The notes beneath the pieces were generated by a model. The model had not been told where the DNA came from and made no database searches. It worked only from the letters and a program-made list of their open reading frames with translations. Shown piece after piece: positions 26,840 through 34,983 of a stretch of DNA of 34,983 bases. How positions within the stretch are numbered: the first letter of the stretch is position 1; the number at the start of each line of letters is the position of its first letter. The position numbers and the translations under genes are program-made. Source of the DNA: Minisyncoccota bacterium (GTDB taxonomy: Bacteria; Patescibacteriota; Minisyncoccia; JAHIHE01; JAGLIN01); the NCBI GenBank assembly GCA_023142595.1, contig JAGLJF010000012.1:1-34983 (forward strand). Direction: 5' to 3'.

Positions 26840-27310
26840 ATGAACAAAATGTTGTCTAAAACAAAAAATGCCCCAACAGAAACAAAAATATCGCGCGAAA
26901 CAGCACTAAAACTAAAATCAATAAACTATTTTATTGTTTCTATTTTCACGCTTGCTGTCTCACTGGTAACTTGGACAAAATTAGCAGAACTAAATCTATT
27001 ACTATATAAATTATTGTTGATTGCAATAACTATATTCGCAATATATTCTACTTCAAAACCAATCAAGAGAAATCTTAATGTCGAATCTACAATTGCACAA
27101 AATGCAAGGGCTCAAATAGAACGACTAAGAAAAGATGGAGTTCCAGAAGAAATGTTAGCAATAATGGAAATGCCCGTAAATATGTTTTATGATCTGGCAA
27201 AAAAAGAGCCTAAGCATACAAAAATATCGTTTGGATTTGTAAGAAGAATACGTTATGTGATAGTTAATATAAACAGAAGTTTTGCTCGTTTAAAGAATGC
27301 CTATACATGA
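26840..27310 (+). CDS. Small membrane protein (orphan); real start may be ATG at 26849
   Basis: Two TM segments (YFIVSIFTLAVSLVTWTKL, LLLYKLLLIAITIFAIYS); SD GGAG is adjacent to ATG 26840 but ideally spaced for ATG 26849. Confidence 0.65.
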   Translation: MNKMLSKTKNAPTETKISRETALKLKSINYFIVSIFTLAVSLVTWTKLAELNLLLYKLLLIAITIFAIYSTSKPIKRNLNVESTIAQNARAQIERLRKDGVPEEMLAIMEMPVNMFYDLAKKEPKHTKISFGFVRRIRYVIVNINRSFARLKNAYT

Positions 27311-27335
27311 GAGACAATTTTATCTCTCTTTTTAT
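27309..27335 (+). terminator. Rho-independent terminator overlapping the stop codon
   Basis: GAGAGA-caatttta-TCTCTC-TTTTTATTT; TGA stop at 27308-27310 overlaps the 5' arm. Confidence 0.65.
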
Positions 27336-27355
27336 TTGTTTTAAGACAAGAATCC

Positions 27356-27384
27356 TTGCGTAGTATGTTGATTTATAGTAGTAT
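27356..27384 (+). promoter_or_regulatory. Sigma-70-like promoter
   Basis: TTGCGT-N17-TAGTAT. Confidence 0.45.
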
Positions 27385-27403
27385 TTATATAGGAGAAGTG
27401 TAT

Positions 27404-27667
27404 ATGTCCGAAACAAACAATAATATTATTGTACCAGGAAAAGTGTTCCGACAAGGAATATTAGATGTAATTGAAAAGAAAACTGGAAGAAAAATTCCTT
27501 TTAAAGCATTCGACAATTTCGATGAGAGTGATTTTGGAAAATTAATTGGAATCAACACAGTAAGAGTAACAATTATACCAAGACTTCTTCATAGAGTTTT
27601 TTGCCTAAAAGGAACATATAATAAAGCTGTAGCAAGTACATGGCTGATAAAAAAAGGATTTAAATGA
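27404..27667 (+). CDS. Small orphan protein (87 aa) whose stop codon lies in the 99-bp repeat
   Basis: SD GGAGAAG upstream of ATG 27404 (MSETNNNIIVPGKVFRQGILDVIEKKTGRKIPF...); upstream TTG in the ORF track overlaps the promoter, so ATG 27404 is preferred. Confidence 0.6.
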   Translation: MSETNNNIIVPGKVFRQGILDVIEKKTGRKIPFKAFDNFDESDFGKLIGINTVRVTIIPRLLHRVFCLKGTYNKAVASTWLIKKGFK

Positions 27668-27761
27668 AGAACCTCGCAGCAAGCTGCCGAGGTATCAAGA
27701 GGAAGAAATCCCTTTTGACAACTCCAACCAATGCAAGCATCGGGGAATTCTATCGATTAAA
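27663..27761 (+). repeat. 99-bp repeat element, copy 2
   Basis: Exact reverse complement of 3452..3550. Confidence 0.97.
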
Positions 27762-27885
27762 TCCTTAAATCAGCTTTTTTTCTTGTATTTAAAAGATAAT
27801 TATGGTAAATTGAAGTTATTAATGTCAAATACGCAATAAAAAGTGGTTTTAAAAGAGATTTTAGATAAAAAAAGAAGAAGCACAC

Positions 27886-28128
27886 TTAAAGCACCTCAAT
27901 GTATCGATGCATTATACTACCAAAGAAAAAGCCATCACCCGTTCTAATAACTTTATCTTTCTCAATTAAGCTATTAAGAGCTTTTCCCATAGTAATATAA
28001 TCGCAACTCTCTCTTAATCTCATTTTAAGAAAAGTAAAGCTAAAATCTCCTCCTGATTTTTCTGCTTTAACTTTTTCAATGATTTCTTTTTCTACTTCTT
28101 CTATCGGTTTATCTGCAAATGGATGCAT
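27886..28128 (-). CDS. Small orphan protein, possible winged-helix
   Basis: MHPFADKPIEEVEKEIIEKVKAEKSGGDFSFTFLKMRLRESCDYITMGKALNSLIEKDKVIRTGDGFFF; preceded by an AGGA-type SD. Confidence 0.55.
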   Translation of the reverse strand: MHPFADKPIEEVEKEIIEKVKAEKSGGDFSFTFLKMRLRESCDYITMGKALNSLIEKDKVIRTGDGFFFGSIMHRYIEVL

Positions 28129-28230
28129 TTTATCCTCCGTACATATTCTAATATTATCTAAACCACAACCAATTTAAATAAATATGTCGATACTATTAGT
28201 AAAATTAATATTTTTTTTGAAAAAGTAAAA

Positions 28231-28252
28231 ACATCTATTAAAAAATAGATGT
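28231..28252 (-). terminator. Rho-independent terminator for the 39-aa basic ORF
   Basis: Minus strand ACATCTATT-tttt-AATAGATGT-TTTTAC directly after a TGA stop. Confidence 0.7.
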
Positions 28253-28372
28253 TCATCGATGTTTTTTTCCTCTTTGTCTTTTTTCTCCTTTTACGCTTCC
28301 ACCAATATTTTTTTGCTTTTTAGCTTTTAAAGCTTCTTGCCTTTTCTTATTTCCTTTTCCTGCCGTTGCCAA
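28253..28372 (-). CDS. 39-aa highly basic small protein, TTG start (absent from the ORF track)
   Basis: SD GAGGTGAT then TTG; MATAGKGNKKRQEALKAKKQKNIGGSVKGEKRQRGKKHR*; terminator immediately follows. Confidence 0.55.
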   Translation of the reverse strand: MATAGKGNKKRQEALKAKKQKNIGGSVKGEKRQRGKKHR

Positions 28373-28453
28373 AATAGATCACCTCATTTTTAATGATAAG
28401 ACTATTCCATATAATTCAAACAATACACAATAATTATATAACAGTCAATACTT

Positions 28454-29662
28454 ATGAACAAAATTAATACAGATTCAAAACAAATTGATGAAATTTTGAA
28501 CCGTGGTACGATTATGGAAATTTTACCGACTTCAAAAGAATTTCGCGAAAAATTAACAAGTGGCGAAAAACTTCGATTTTACATCGGAGCTGATCCGACT
28601 GCTAAAGCGCTTCATTTAGGACATGCGCAAAATTTAATGATTCTAGAAGATTTTCGCAAACTAGGACACGAAGTGATTTTTCTTATCGGAGATTTCACAG
28701 GTATGATTGGAGACCCAACCGACAAAAGTGCGGCCAGAGTTAGACAAACGCGAGAAGATGTTGAAAATAATTTCAAAGAATGGCTAAAGCAAGTGAAAAA
28801 CATCTTGTCTTTTGAAGATAAGGACAATCCAGTCAAAGTAAAATACAACTCTGAGTGGCTTTCTAAATTGAATTTTAAACAAGTTATCGATCTTGCTAGT
28901 AATTTTACAGTCCAACAAATGCTCGAACGAGATATGTTTCAAAAGAGAATAAATGAAAACAAGCCAATACACCTTCATGAATTTTTATATCCCTTGATGC
29001 AAGGCTATGATTCTGTAGCGATGGCTGTAGATGTAGAACTTTGCGGATCTGATCAGATTTTCAATGCGCTTGCGGGAAGAACTTTGATGCAAAAATTGAA
29101 AAACAAAAACAAGTTCGTGATTGCTGCCAAATTGATTGCAGATGAAAAAACGGGAATGTTGATGTCCAAGTCCAATGGCACTGGCATATTCCTTGATTTA
29201 AATCCCAATGACTTGTTCGGAGCAATTATGTCCCAGCCAGATGGAATGATAAAACCCTTGTTTTTGGGATGCACAAGAATTTACTTAATAAAAATCAATA
29301 AATTAATGAGCTTAGACAATCCACGAGACGCAAAAGCGAAACTTGCGCGAGAAATCACGGCAATTTACCACGGAGAAGATAAAGCTCAAAAAGCCGAAGA
29401 AGAATTTAATAAAATTTTTCGAGATAAAAGCAAACCGACCGACATTCCCGAAATCAAACTATCAAAAAAAGAATGTAGTCTTTTAGAGTTACTAATTGAA
29501 ACAAAACTCGCCTCTTCAAAATCTGATGCTCGCCGACTTGTTCAGCAAGGAGGAGTTCGAATTGATGATGTTGTCCAAAAAGATTTCGAAAAAGAAGTCG
29601 AAATTAAAAACGAAATGATTGTGCAAGTTGGAAAAAGAAGATTTGTGAAAATTGTTTTATAA
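28454..29662 (+). CDS. tyrS: Tyrosyl-tRNA synthetase
   Basis: FYIGADPTAKALHLGHAQNLMILEDFRKLGHEVIFLIGDFTGMIGDPTDKSAAR; GSDQIFNALAGR; LMSKSNG (KMSKS-like); C-terminal S4-like domain. Confidence 0.95.
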   Translation: MNKINTDSKQIDEILNRGTIMEILPTSKEFREKLTSGEKLRFYIGADPTAKALHLGHAQNLMILEDFRKLGHEVIFLIGDFTGMIGDPTDKSAARVRQTREDVENNFKEWLKQVKNILSFEDKDNPVKVKYNSEWLSKLNFKQVIDLASNFTVQQMLERDMFQKRINENKPIHLHEFLYPLMQGYDSVAMAVDVELCGSDQIFNALAGRTLMQKLKNKNKFVIAAKLIADEKTGMLMSKSNGTGIFLDLNPNDLFGAIMSQPDGMIKPLFLGCTRIYLIKINKLMSLDNPRDAKAKLAREITAIYHGEDKAQKAEEEFNKIFRDKSKPTDIPEIKLSKKECSLLELLIETKLASSKSDARRLVQQGGVRIDDVVQKDFEKEVEIKNEMIVQVGKRRFVKIVL

Positions 29663-29744
29663 AAATTCGTTGGCTCTAGTTTCTCAACTTGAACCAATAA
29701 AAAGTTAGGAAACTAAAACTAATTTATTCCTAATTTAAGATAAT

Positions 29745-29770
29745 AAAAAAACCGCTAAAGCGGTTTTTTT
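29745..29770. terminator. Bidirectional terminator between tyrS and the ROK gene
   Basis: AAAAAAACCGC-taaa-GCGGTTTTTTT. Confidence 0.9.
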
Positions 29771-29788
29771 ATTGTGAAAATTTTATAT

Positions 29789-30679
29789 TTACAATAACCC
29801 AGCACCAACTAAAGTCGCTTCATTCCCAAGTCTGGATTTCAAAATTTTTGTTTTTCTTCCTGGTATTAAAGCTCTTTTTAATGCCTCTTTTTTTGCTAAT
29901 TGCAAAATTTCATCCTGTTTCACAACACTGCCACCAACAAGAATTACTTCTGGATTTATCGTATTGATAATATTTACCAATCCTATTGCAAAATAATGGC
30001 TTGTTTGCTTGATAACTTTTTTATCTTTTTTTATTCCCTTAGCCGAATCAATCGCAATTTCTTTTGCCTTTTTTCTTTTTCCGTAAAATTCAAAATATAA
30101 TTTTTCAATCGCTCTTCCTGATACATATTGTTCGAGACAACCTCGGTTTCCACAGGAACATTTTTTACCATTTTCAACTATAATCATATGCCCGAACTCT
30201 CCAGCAATATTATTTTCTCCTCGATATAATTTATTATCAAACTCAATTGCTCCCCCAATTCCTGTTCCAATCGCAAGATAGACAATATTGTGATAATTTT
30301 TAACTCTTCCAAAAACATTTTCAGCCAAAGCAAAACATTTAACATCATTTTCAATTTCAACATCCTCGCCAATCATTTCTTTAATTTTTTTCTTTAAATT
30401 TAGGTTATCAAAACCATTTATATTTGGAGTATGAATTATCTTATCATTCTTATAATCAATTTGTCCTGCAATTCCAATGCCAATTTTTTCAAAATTATTA
30501 TCTTTTTTGTAATCAACTATAAGTTCTACTAGCTTTTGAATCACATCTTTTTTATTTTTTGGTGTTATATTTTTTTGATAGTCAAAAATTTTATATCCCT
30601 TTTGAGAAAACTCAATAATCCCACTGGCAATTTTTGTACCACCTATATCAAAAGCTAAAACTCTTTTATTATTTTTCAT
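29789..30679 (-). CDS. ROK family sugar kinase (glucokinase-like)
   Basis: LAFDIGGTKIASGII, AIGTGIGGAIEFDNKLYRGENNIAGEFGHMI, CSCGNRGCLEQYVSG. Confidence 0.93.
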   Translation of the reverse strand: MKNNKRVLAFDIGGTKIASGIIEFSQKGYKIFDYQKNITPKNKKDVIQKLVELIVDYKKDNNFEKIGIGIAGQIDYKNDKIIHTPNINGFDNLNLKKKIKEMIGEDVEIENDVKCFALAENVFGRVKNYHNIVYLAIGTGIGGAIEFDNKLYRGENNIAGEFGHMIIVENGKKCSCGNRGCLEQYVSGRAIEKLYFEFYGKRKKAKEIAIDSAKGIKKDKKVIKQTSHYFAIGLVNIINTINPEVILVGGSVVKQDEILQLAKKEALKRALIPGRKTKILKSRLGNEATLVGAGLL

Positions 30680-30739
30680 ATTTTTTTCTTAGCAAATTTA
30701 ACTTATATGTGTATTATAACACTAATAAATCAAAAATAA

Positions 30740-30757
30740 AACGGATATAATATCCGT
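30740..30757 (-). terminator. Rho-independent terminator
   Basis: Minus strand ACGGATATTATATCCGT-like stem followed by TTTTATTTTTG. Confidence 0.65.
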
Positions 30758-30762
30758 TGTTC

Positions 30763-30957
30763 TTATTGTTCTATGCCATATCTTAGATAATTATGCATTT
30801 TGATCAACGTAGAAACCATAATATAAAAACCTAAGAGCATTATAAACATACTTACCATGTTTATATCGCTTCCAAAACTAGTTGTCAAAAAAATATATAT
30901 TCCTAAAATTAATGTTATAATTCCTAAAATAATTATTTTCCATGCCTTAGCCTTCAT
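30763..30957 (-). CDS. Small two-TM protein
   Basis: IIILGIITLILGIYIFLTTSF and MFIMLLGFYIMVSTLI segments; AGGAGG SD upstream. Confidence 0.6.
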   Translation of the reverse strand: MKAKAWKIIILGIITLILGIYIFLTTSFGSDINMVSMFIMLLGFYIMVSTLIKMHNYLRYGIEQ

Positions 30958-31040
30958 TTCAATCCTCCTGAATTCTATAATAAAGCTTTTTTAGAATATT
31001 GCAACATCATATTAAATTATCGAGATTGAGCCTCCTTAAT

Positions 31041-32855
31041 TTAAATTTTATAAATATCTTCGGTTAAAAGCTCATAATATTTTCGAATAATTCTCCTAAT
31101 TCCAACTGCAGACCAAAGTTGAACCTCACTGCCTTGATTTTTATTTCCTGATAAATCGTGAAAAGGAACTGCCTTTCCATCTATATCTACATAGACCTCT
31201 GGAATTGAATTCATTTGCTGCACCGCACTCAGCGTATCTTCGGAAATTTTTAAAATAGTTTTTTTAATTAATCTCTGCGAATCAACAGACCAACCTTCAA
31301 TAATCGAATGCTTGAGATGTTTACTCAAGCCAAGAATAACAAAGGCAGTCTGCTTGATCCAAATAACCAACCCATGATATTCCTGTTTTGTATAAAAATA
31401 TTTGCTTTTATTTGCCACGAGAAGAGGACCTGACTTTGTATAAAAATAATCAGGATTTAACAAGCGATTGCAAAAACTCGTCACATCATCTTCACTTTCA
31501 TTCAAATATGTATAAAGATATGATTCATCGAGATGATTTAATTTCATTTTTTCATATTTTTGCGAACCCTTAGTACTCTTTCCATTTCCATAAAGAGCAA
31601 TGGCATATGCAGTACTTCCATCTTTATTTGTAAATTTATACTCTTCCTTTTTCTTTTTCCACTTCTGGCACACTTCTTTGATTTCAGATAAATCTTTTTT
31701 CTTAAAACCAAGTTTAATATAATGATTTTTTATAGCTTCCAATGCTTTTGGATAAAAAACAGCATTTACATCAAATGGAGCGATAAGACTATCAAGTCGT
31801 CGAAAAGCATCCCCACTATCCCTCCAATTTCCAGTATCGTGACTTTTCTTAAATGTTATATGATTTCTTGTCTTAGCTTGATGCAAAACAAATTTAGCTA
31901 CGAGATGCATTTTTTTTCTATTGCTCGTTTTTAACCAAAAATCTTCTGGCAAAAAATCTATGCTCATCAAATATTTAGGTTCAATATCAATCATATGTCT
32001 GTCTAGAATATTCTTGCCCGATATTTCATACTCATATTTGAATTCTCCCACAACATCTTCGTGCCATCCCTCTCCTTTCGAATTTACATTTTTTAAACTC
32101 TTTTCATACATGTAGCTTTGCAATTCAGAGGTAAAGTCATGATGCCCAATGTCAGCTGCCTCCATCCAGTCTCTTGGAAAAACCGTGCCAAATCGATCAC
32201 CAGAAGTTTTTTCCCACTCAAGAAGATGCTTAATCTCGACATCAGTTTGATTCCATATTTTTTGAATAAAATTGTTTTTATCTTTAAAAACACTGAAATC
32301 AAAATTGTTTTTTTCAATTAAACTAATTTTTTTGAATTTAGTAAAATTTAAATCATTTGTATTGGCTTTCAAAATCAAAGAAATTTTTTCCTCATTTGTT
32401 GAAATCTCAAATCCTGTGAATGGTCGTTTAATCTTTTTGATCTGAACATCACCGTCAAATTCAAATATTGTTTGATAAAACTTCTTGCCATAAGTTCTCT
32501 TGAACTTCAATTGAGTCTTTCCATTTTTCTTGATTAATCTCGCAATCTGAGGAACAAGACGATCATAAATTTCTCCTCTAATTTGCAAAAAAGTTTTTGA
32601 ATCAACAATATCCCGCACAGTTCTCATATCATCCATAGCAGGATAGTATAAATTTATTTTACTTGTGTTAAATTGTGCCTTAATCTGAAGAATATCATCC
32701 TCGCTTACAACTGAATCAATTGTAATTTTGTGTCTTGGAATATCAATTAATCCGCAATAAAGATGATTATTCGGACCAATAATCCGAAACTGCTCATGAG
32801 CATCAAAATCAACATAATACCCACCCGCAATCCATAAGTTTTTATTTATTTTCAT
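31041..32855 (-). CDS. Six-hairpin glycosidase, amylo-alpha-1,6-glucosidase-like
   Basis: SGDRFGTVFPRDWMEAADIG, KSHDTGNWRDSGDAFRRLDSLIAPFDVNAVFYPKALEAI, ending with a (beta-)helical barrel-type C-terminus. Confidence 0.65.
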   Translation of the reverse strand: MKINKNLWIAGGYYVDFDAHEQFRIIGPNNHLYCGLIDIPRHKITIDSVVSEDDILQIKAQFNTSKINLYYPAMDDMRTVRDIVDSKTFLQIRGEIYDRLVPQIARLIKKNGKTQLKFKRTYGKKFYQTIFEFDGDVQIKKIKRPFTGFEISTNEEKISLILKANTNDLNFTKFKKISLIEKNNFDFSVFKDKNNFIQKIWNQTDVEIKHLLEWEKTSGDRFGTVFPRDWMEAADIGHHDFTSELQSYMYEKSLKNVNSKGEGWHEDVVGEFKYEYEISGKNILDRHMIDIEPKYLMSIDFLPEDFWLKTSNRKKMHLVAKFVLHQAKTRNHITFKKSHDTGNWRDSGDAFRRLDSLIAPFDVNAVFYPKALEAIKNHYIKLGFKKKDLSEIKEVCQKWKKKKEEYKFTNKDGSTAYAIALYGNGKSTKGSQKYEKMKLNHLDESYLYTYLNESEDDVTSFCNRLLNPDYFYTKSGPLLVANKSKYFYTKQEYHGLVIWIKQTAFVILGLSKHLKHSIIEGWSVDSQRLIKKTILKISEDTLSAVQQMNSIPEVYVDIDGKAVPFHDLSGNKNQGSEVQLWSAVGIRRIIRKYYELLTEDIYKI

Positions 32856-33058
32856 AATTTTTATATAATTTAAGTTTTTAACTGTATCAACTAATGGTTA
32901 AACTGTTCCACTTAATTTCGCTAATATAAGCCAAAATTTGTATGAATTAACTATTAAGCTACTCCTAACTGTTTCACTTCTATTCTATCACTCTCCAAAA
33001 AAAATTTAAATTTTCATTTGAATTACTGCTTTGCCGCTATCAACAGAATAACAAATAG

Positions 33059-34756
33059 CTAGTCTTTAAGGTTTTTTAAATCCACCTTTCTGTTAAACTG
33101 CTGTTTTGCCGTTTCAACAGAAACTCTAACCCAGCTATCCTTCCCCTCTTTTTTTATACTTTTATTCTTCAATCTTCTTAATATATTATAAACCATATCA
33201 TAAGTATAGCCCTTATGTTCAAATATTTGCATAAAATCTCTAGTTTTCCCCTTATTATATTTCTCTAAATAATTAATTATTTCTGCTTCTTCTTGAGTCT
33301 TAGTTAATTTTTTAAATCGTTGTCTTTTACCCGTTATTTTATTCTTCTTCGAGAAAACTAAAGAATAATTACATATTTTTCTATGCCAATCAATTTCTAT
33401 AATTCCCTTGTCTTCCATTTCTTTTGCTTTTTTTATATCAATATCTCTCGATATCTCATTTTTTCCAGATGCAATGCTATCTAAAATCAACAAATCTTCA
33501 ATATCTAAATCACTTTCATAATTTAAAACATTTTTTGCAAAATCGATATTTTCAACCTTACCAGATAAAATTATGTCAACTCTATTCTCAACATTTTCCT
33601 TCTTATAAACCCTGACTCCTCTTTTCAATTGAGCTTCAAAAACTTTTCTCAATCCATTTCCTTCTCTTTCCATTAAATTTAAATGTTGCAAAAAGAGTGC
33701 TAATTGTTTATTTAAATATTCTGGTTTTTGGTTGTATTTTAAAACCTTGTCTAAATCTGCTCTAAAAACTCCAGGATTTCTAACGGTTAGACTTATTGGG
33801 GTTTGTATAATTTCAACCCACATATTAAAATTCCAATCCCTATGAACTATTGCATTTATTAACACTTCCTCAATAGACTTTTCATCATATTGTCTTATGT
33901 CTTCCCTAAACAAATCTAAATCCTTTAAAAACGTATTAAATCTATTAATTTTTTCTTGTATTTCAATTAATAAAATAATAAATGGCTTTGTCTGATCGTC
34001 AAAACTCAACCTCTCTTCGATATTATTTTTTTCGTCTCTATATTTCCAACTAATTTTATTTTTATCAGTTAAGAATTTATTAGTAATTTCTGGCTTACCC
34101 AAAAAAAGCAAACAAGTGTTATTTACTTTTCCATCCGTCAAAAGACCTACTCTGTTGAGTAATTTATTTAATTCAATAGACTTCCAATCTTTGTTATTTT
34201 TTACCTTACTTAATTTTTCTCTCAAAAAATCAACTGCCTCAATATCTAAATCTTCAAGACCAATCCCCTCACATACTTGAGCAGACCAATCATTGTTTTT
34301 AATTTGATTTCTTATTTCTTCATATTTACTTACACTTAATGCTGCTAAACTCTCACTATTTCGTGCATAATAGTGACCCTTAAATGAAACAGGCACACCT
34401 TGTGGTGCAGAGGGAATCTCAAACATTACAACCCTTCCTTCTTCAGTATTAACTGAATGTATATCAATAAAACTAATATTATTGAGATTTTTCGAGATTT
34501 CATGTTTTAGTGACTGTAAATCTTTTTTCTCCCTGCGATAATTTGTTCCTACAATTTCATGTTTATTATTAATACCAAAAATCAACCAAGCATGTCTTTT
34601 ACTCTTTAAATTTGCCTCATTTGAAAGCGCCGAAAAATATTTTCCAATTTTTTTAAAATCATAATCTTTTTCAGCAGTTTTAAACTCCAAGATTTCTGTT
34701 TCACAAGGCTCTTTTAATAGTTTATATAATTCTTCTTTTGCTTTTTCTTGATTCAT
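33059..34756 (-). CDS. AlbA_2 (Schlafen-type) DNA/RNA-binding domain protein with GHKL ATPase-like and C-terminal winged-helix region
   Basis: ETEILEFKTA...IGKYFSALSNEAN...AWLIFGINNKHEIVGTNYRR...YYARNSESLAAL (AlbA_2); EEVLINAIVHRDWNFNMWVEIIQTPISLTVRNPGVF (HATPase-like). Confidence 0.8.
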   Translation of the reverse strand: MNQEKAKEELYKLLKEPCETEILEFKTAEKDYDFKKIGKYFSALSNEANLKSKRHAWLIFGINNKHEIVGTNYRREKKDLQSLKHEISKNLNNISFIDIHSVNTEEGRVVMFEIPSAPQGVPVSFKGHYYARNSESLAALSVSKYEEIRNQIKNNDWSAQVCEGIGLEDLDIEAVDFLREKLSKVKNNKDWKSIELNKLLNRVGLLTDGKVNNTCLLFLGKPEITNKFLTDKNKISWKYRDEKNNIEERLSFDDQTKPFIILLIEIQEKINRFNTFLKDLDLFREDIRQYDEKSIEEVLINAIVHRDWNFNMWVEIIQTPISLTVRNPGVFRADLDKVLKYNQKPEYLNKQLALFLQHLNLMEREGNGLRKVFEAQLKRGVRVYKKENVENRVDIILSGKVENIDFAKNVLNYESDLDIEDLLILDSIASGKNEISRDIDIKKAKEMEDKGIIEIDWHRKICNYSLVFSKKNKITGKRQRFKKLTKTQEEAEIINYLEKYNKGKTRDFMQIFEHKGYTYDMVYNILRRLKNKSIKKEGKDSWVRVSVETAKQQFNRKVDLKNLKD

Positions 34757-34804
34757 ATTCTCATCAATAAATTACAACTTTTGTTTGCATTATAACATCA
34801 AACC

Positions 34805-34983
34805 TTAATTCTGATAATGTTTTTCCCAGTGGCTATTCCAGATATTTTCGATTATATCTAGAAACATTTTTTCGGCTTTTGTTCTTTTTTTTGTGTCTAA
34901 TTTTTTAAGTGAACGTACTGCTCGAACTAAATTCAAGGCGCCAGATTCAATCATATCTGGATTCCAAACTACATCTCGCCAAA
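34805..34983 (-). CDS. C-terminal fragment of an uncharacterised protein running off the window
   Basis: Open frame to the edge: WRDVVWNPDMIESGALNLVRAVRSLKKLDTKKRTKAEKMFLDIIENIWNSHWEKHYQN*; too short for the ORF track. Confidence 0.5.
   Translation of the reverse strand, partial: WRDVVWNPDMIESGALNLVRAVRSLKKLDTKKRTKAEKMFLDIIENIWNSHWEKHYQN

Noticed and set aside
1-34983. CRISPR array or cas genes, transposase or integrase
   Set aside because: No regularly spaced direct repeats and no ORF resembling Cas, DDE/Y1 transposase or integrase was recognised in this window.

Overview
AT-rich bacterial chromosomal window. Gene content and style suggest a Candidate Phyla Radiation/Patescibacteria-type genome; this is inference, since no marker phylogeny was run. 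TGA is used as a stop, so the code looks standard. Housekeeping genes recognised: ruvA, ruvB, a pilB/gspE-type ATPase, tsaE, polA, holA, rpsT, tyrS, a class A PBP and tRNA-Glu(TTC). Accessory genes include FN3, TPR, DUF3048, MFS, tandem SGNH hydrolases, ROK kinase, an amylo-glucosidase-like protein, an AlbA_2-type protein and many small orphan genes. The strongest unexplained signals are: (1) a 99-bp, 100% identical inverted repeat about 24 kb apart, one copy sitting in frame inside a phosphoribosyltransferase-like gene and the other supplying the stop codon of a small orphan gene; (2) a promoter-driven rod-shaped RNA of about 190 nt upstream of a TPR gene with 6S-RNA-like architecture; (3) a SLOG/LOG-like gene broken by one nucleotide at a G7 tract; (4) a DHH-family protein whose metal-binding motifs are largely substituted (DHH to DNN); (5) small orphan genes built as self-contained promoter/SD/ORF/terminator units, several with the stop codon inside the terminator hairpin; and (6) several interspersed repeat families at boundaries between gene blocks. 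All calls come from reading the sequence; no searches or folding programs were run.
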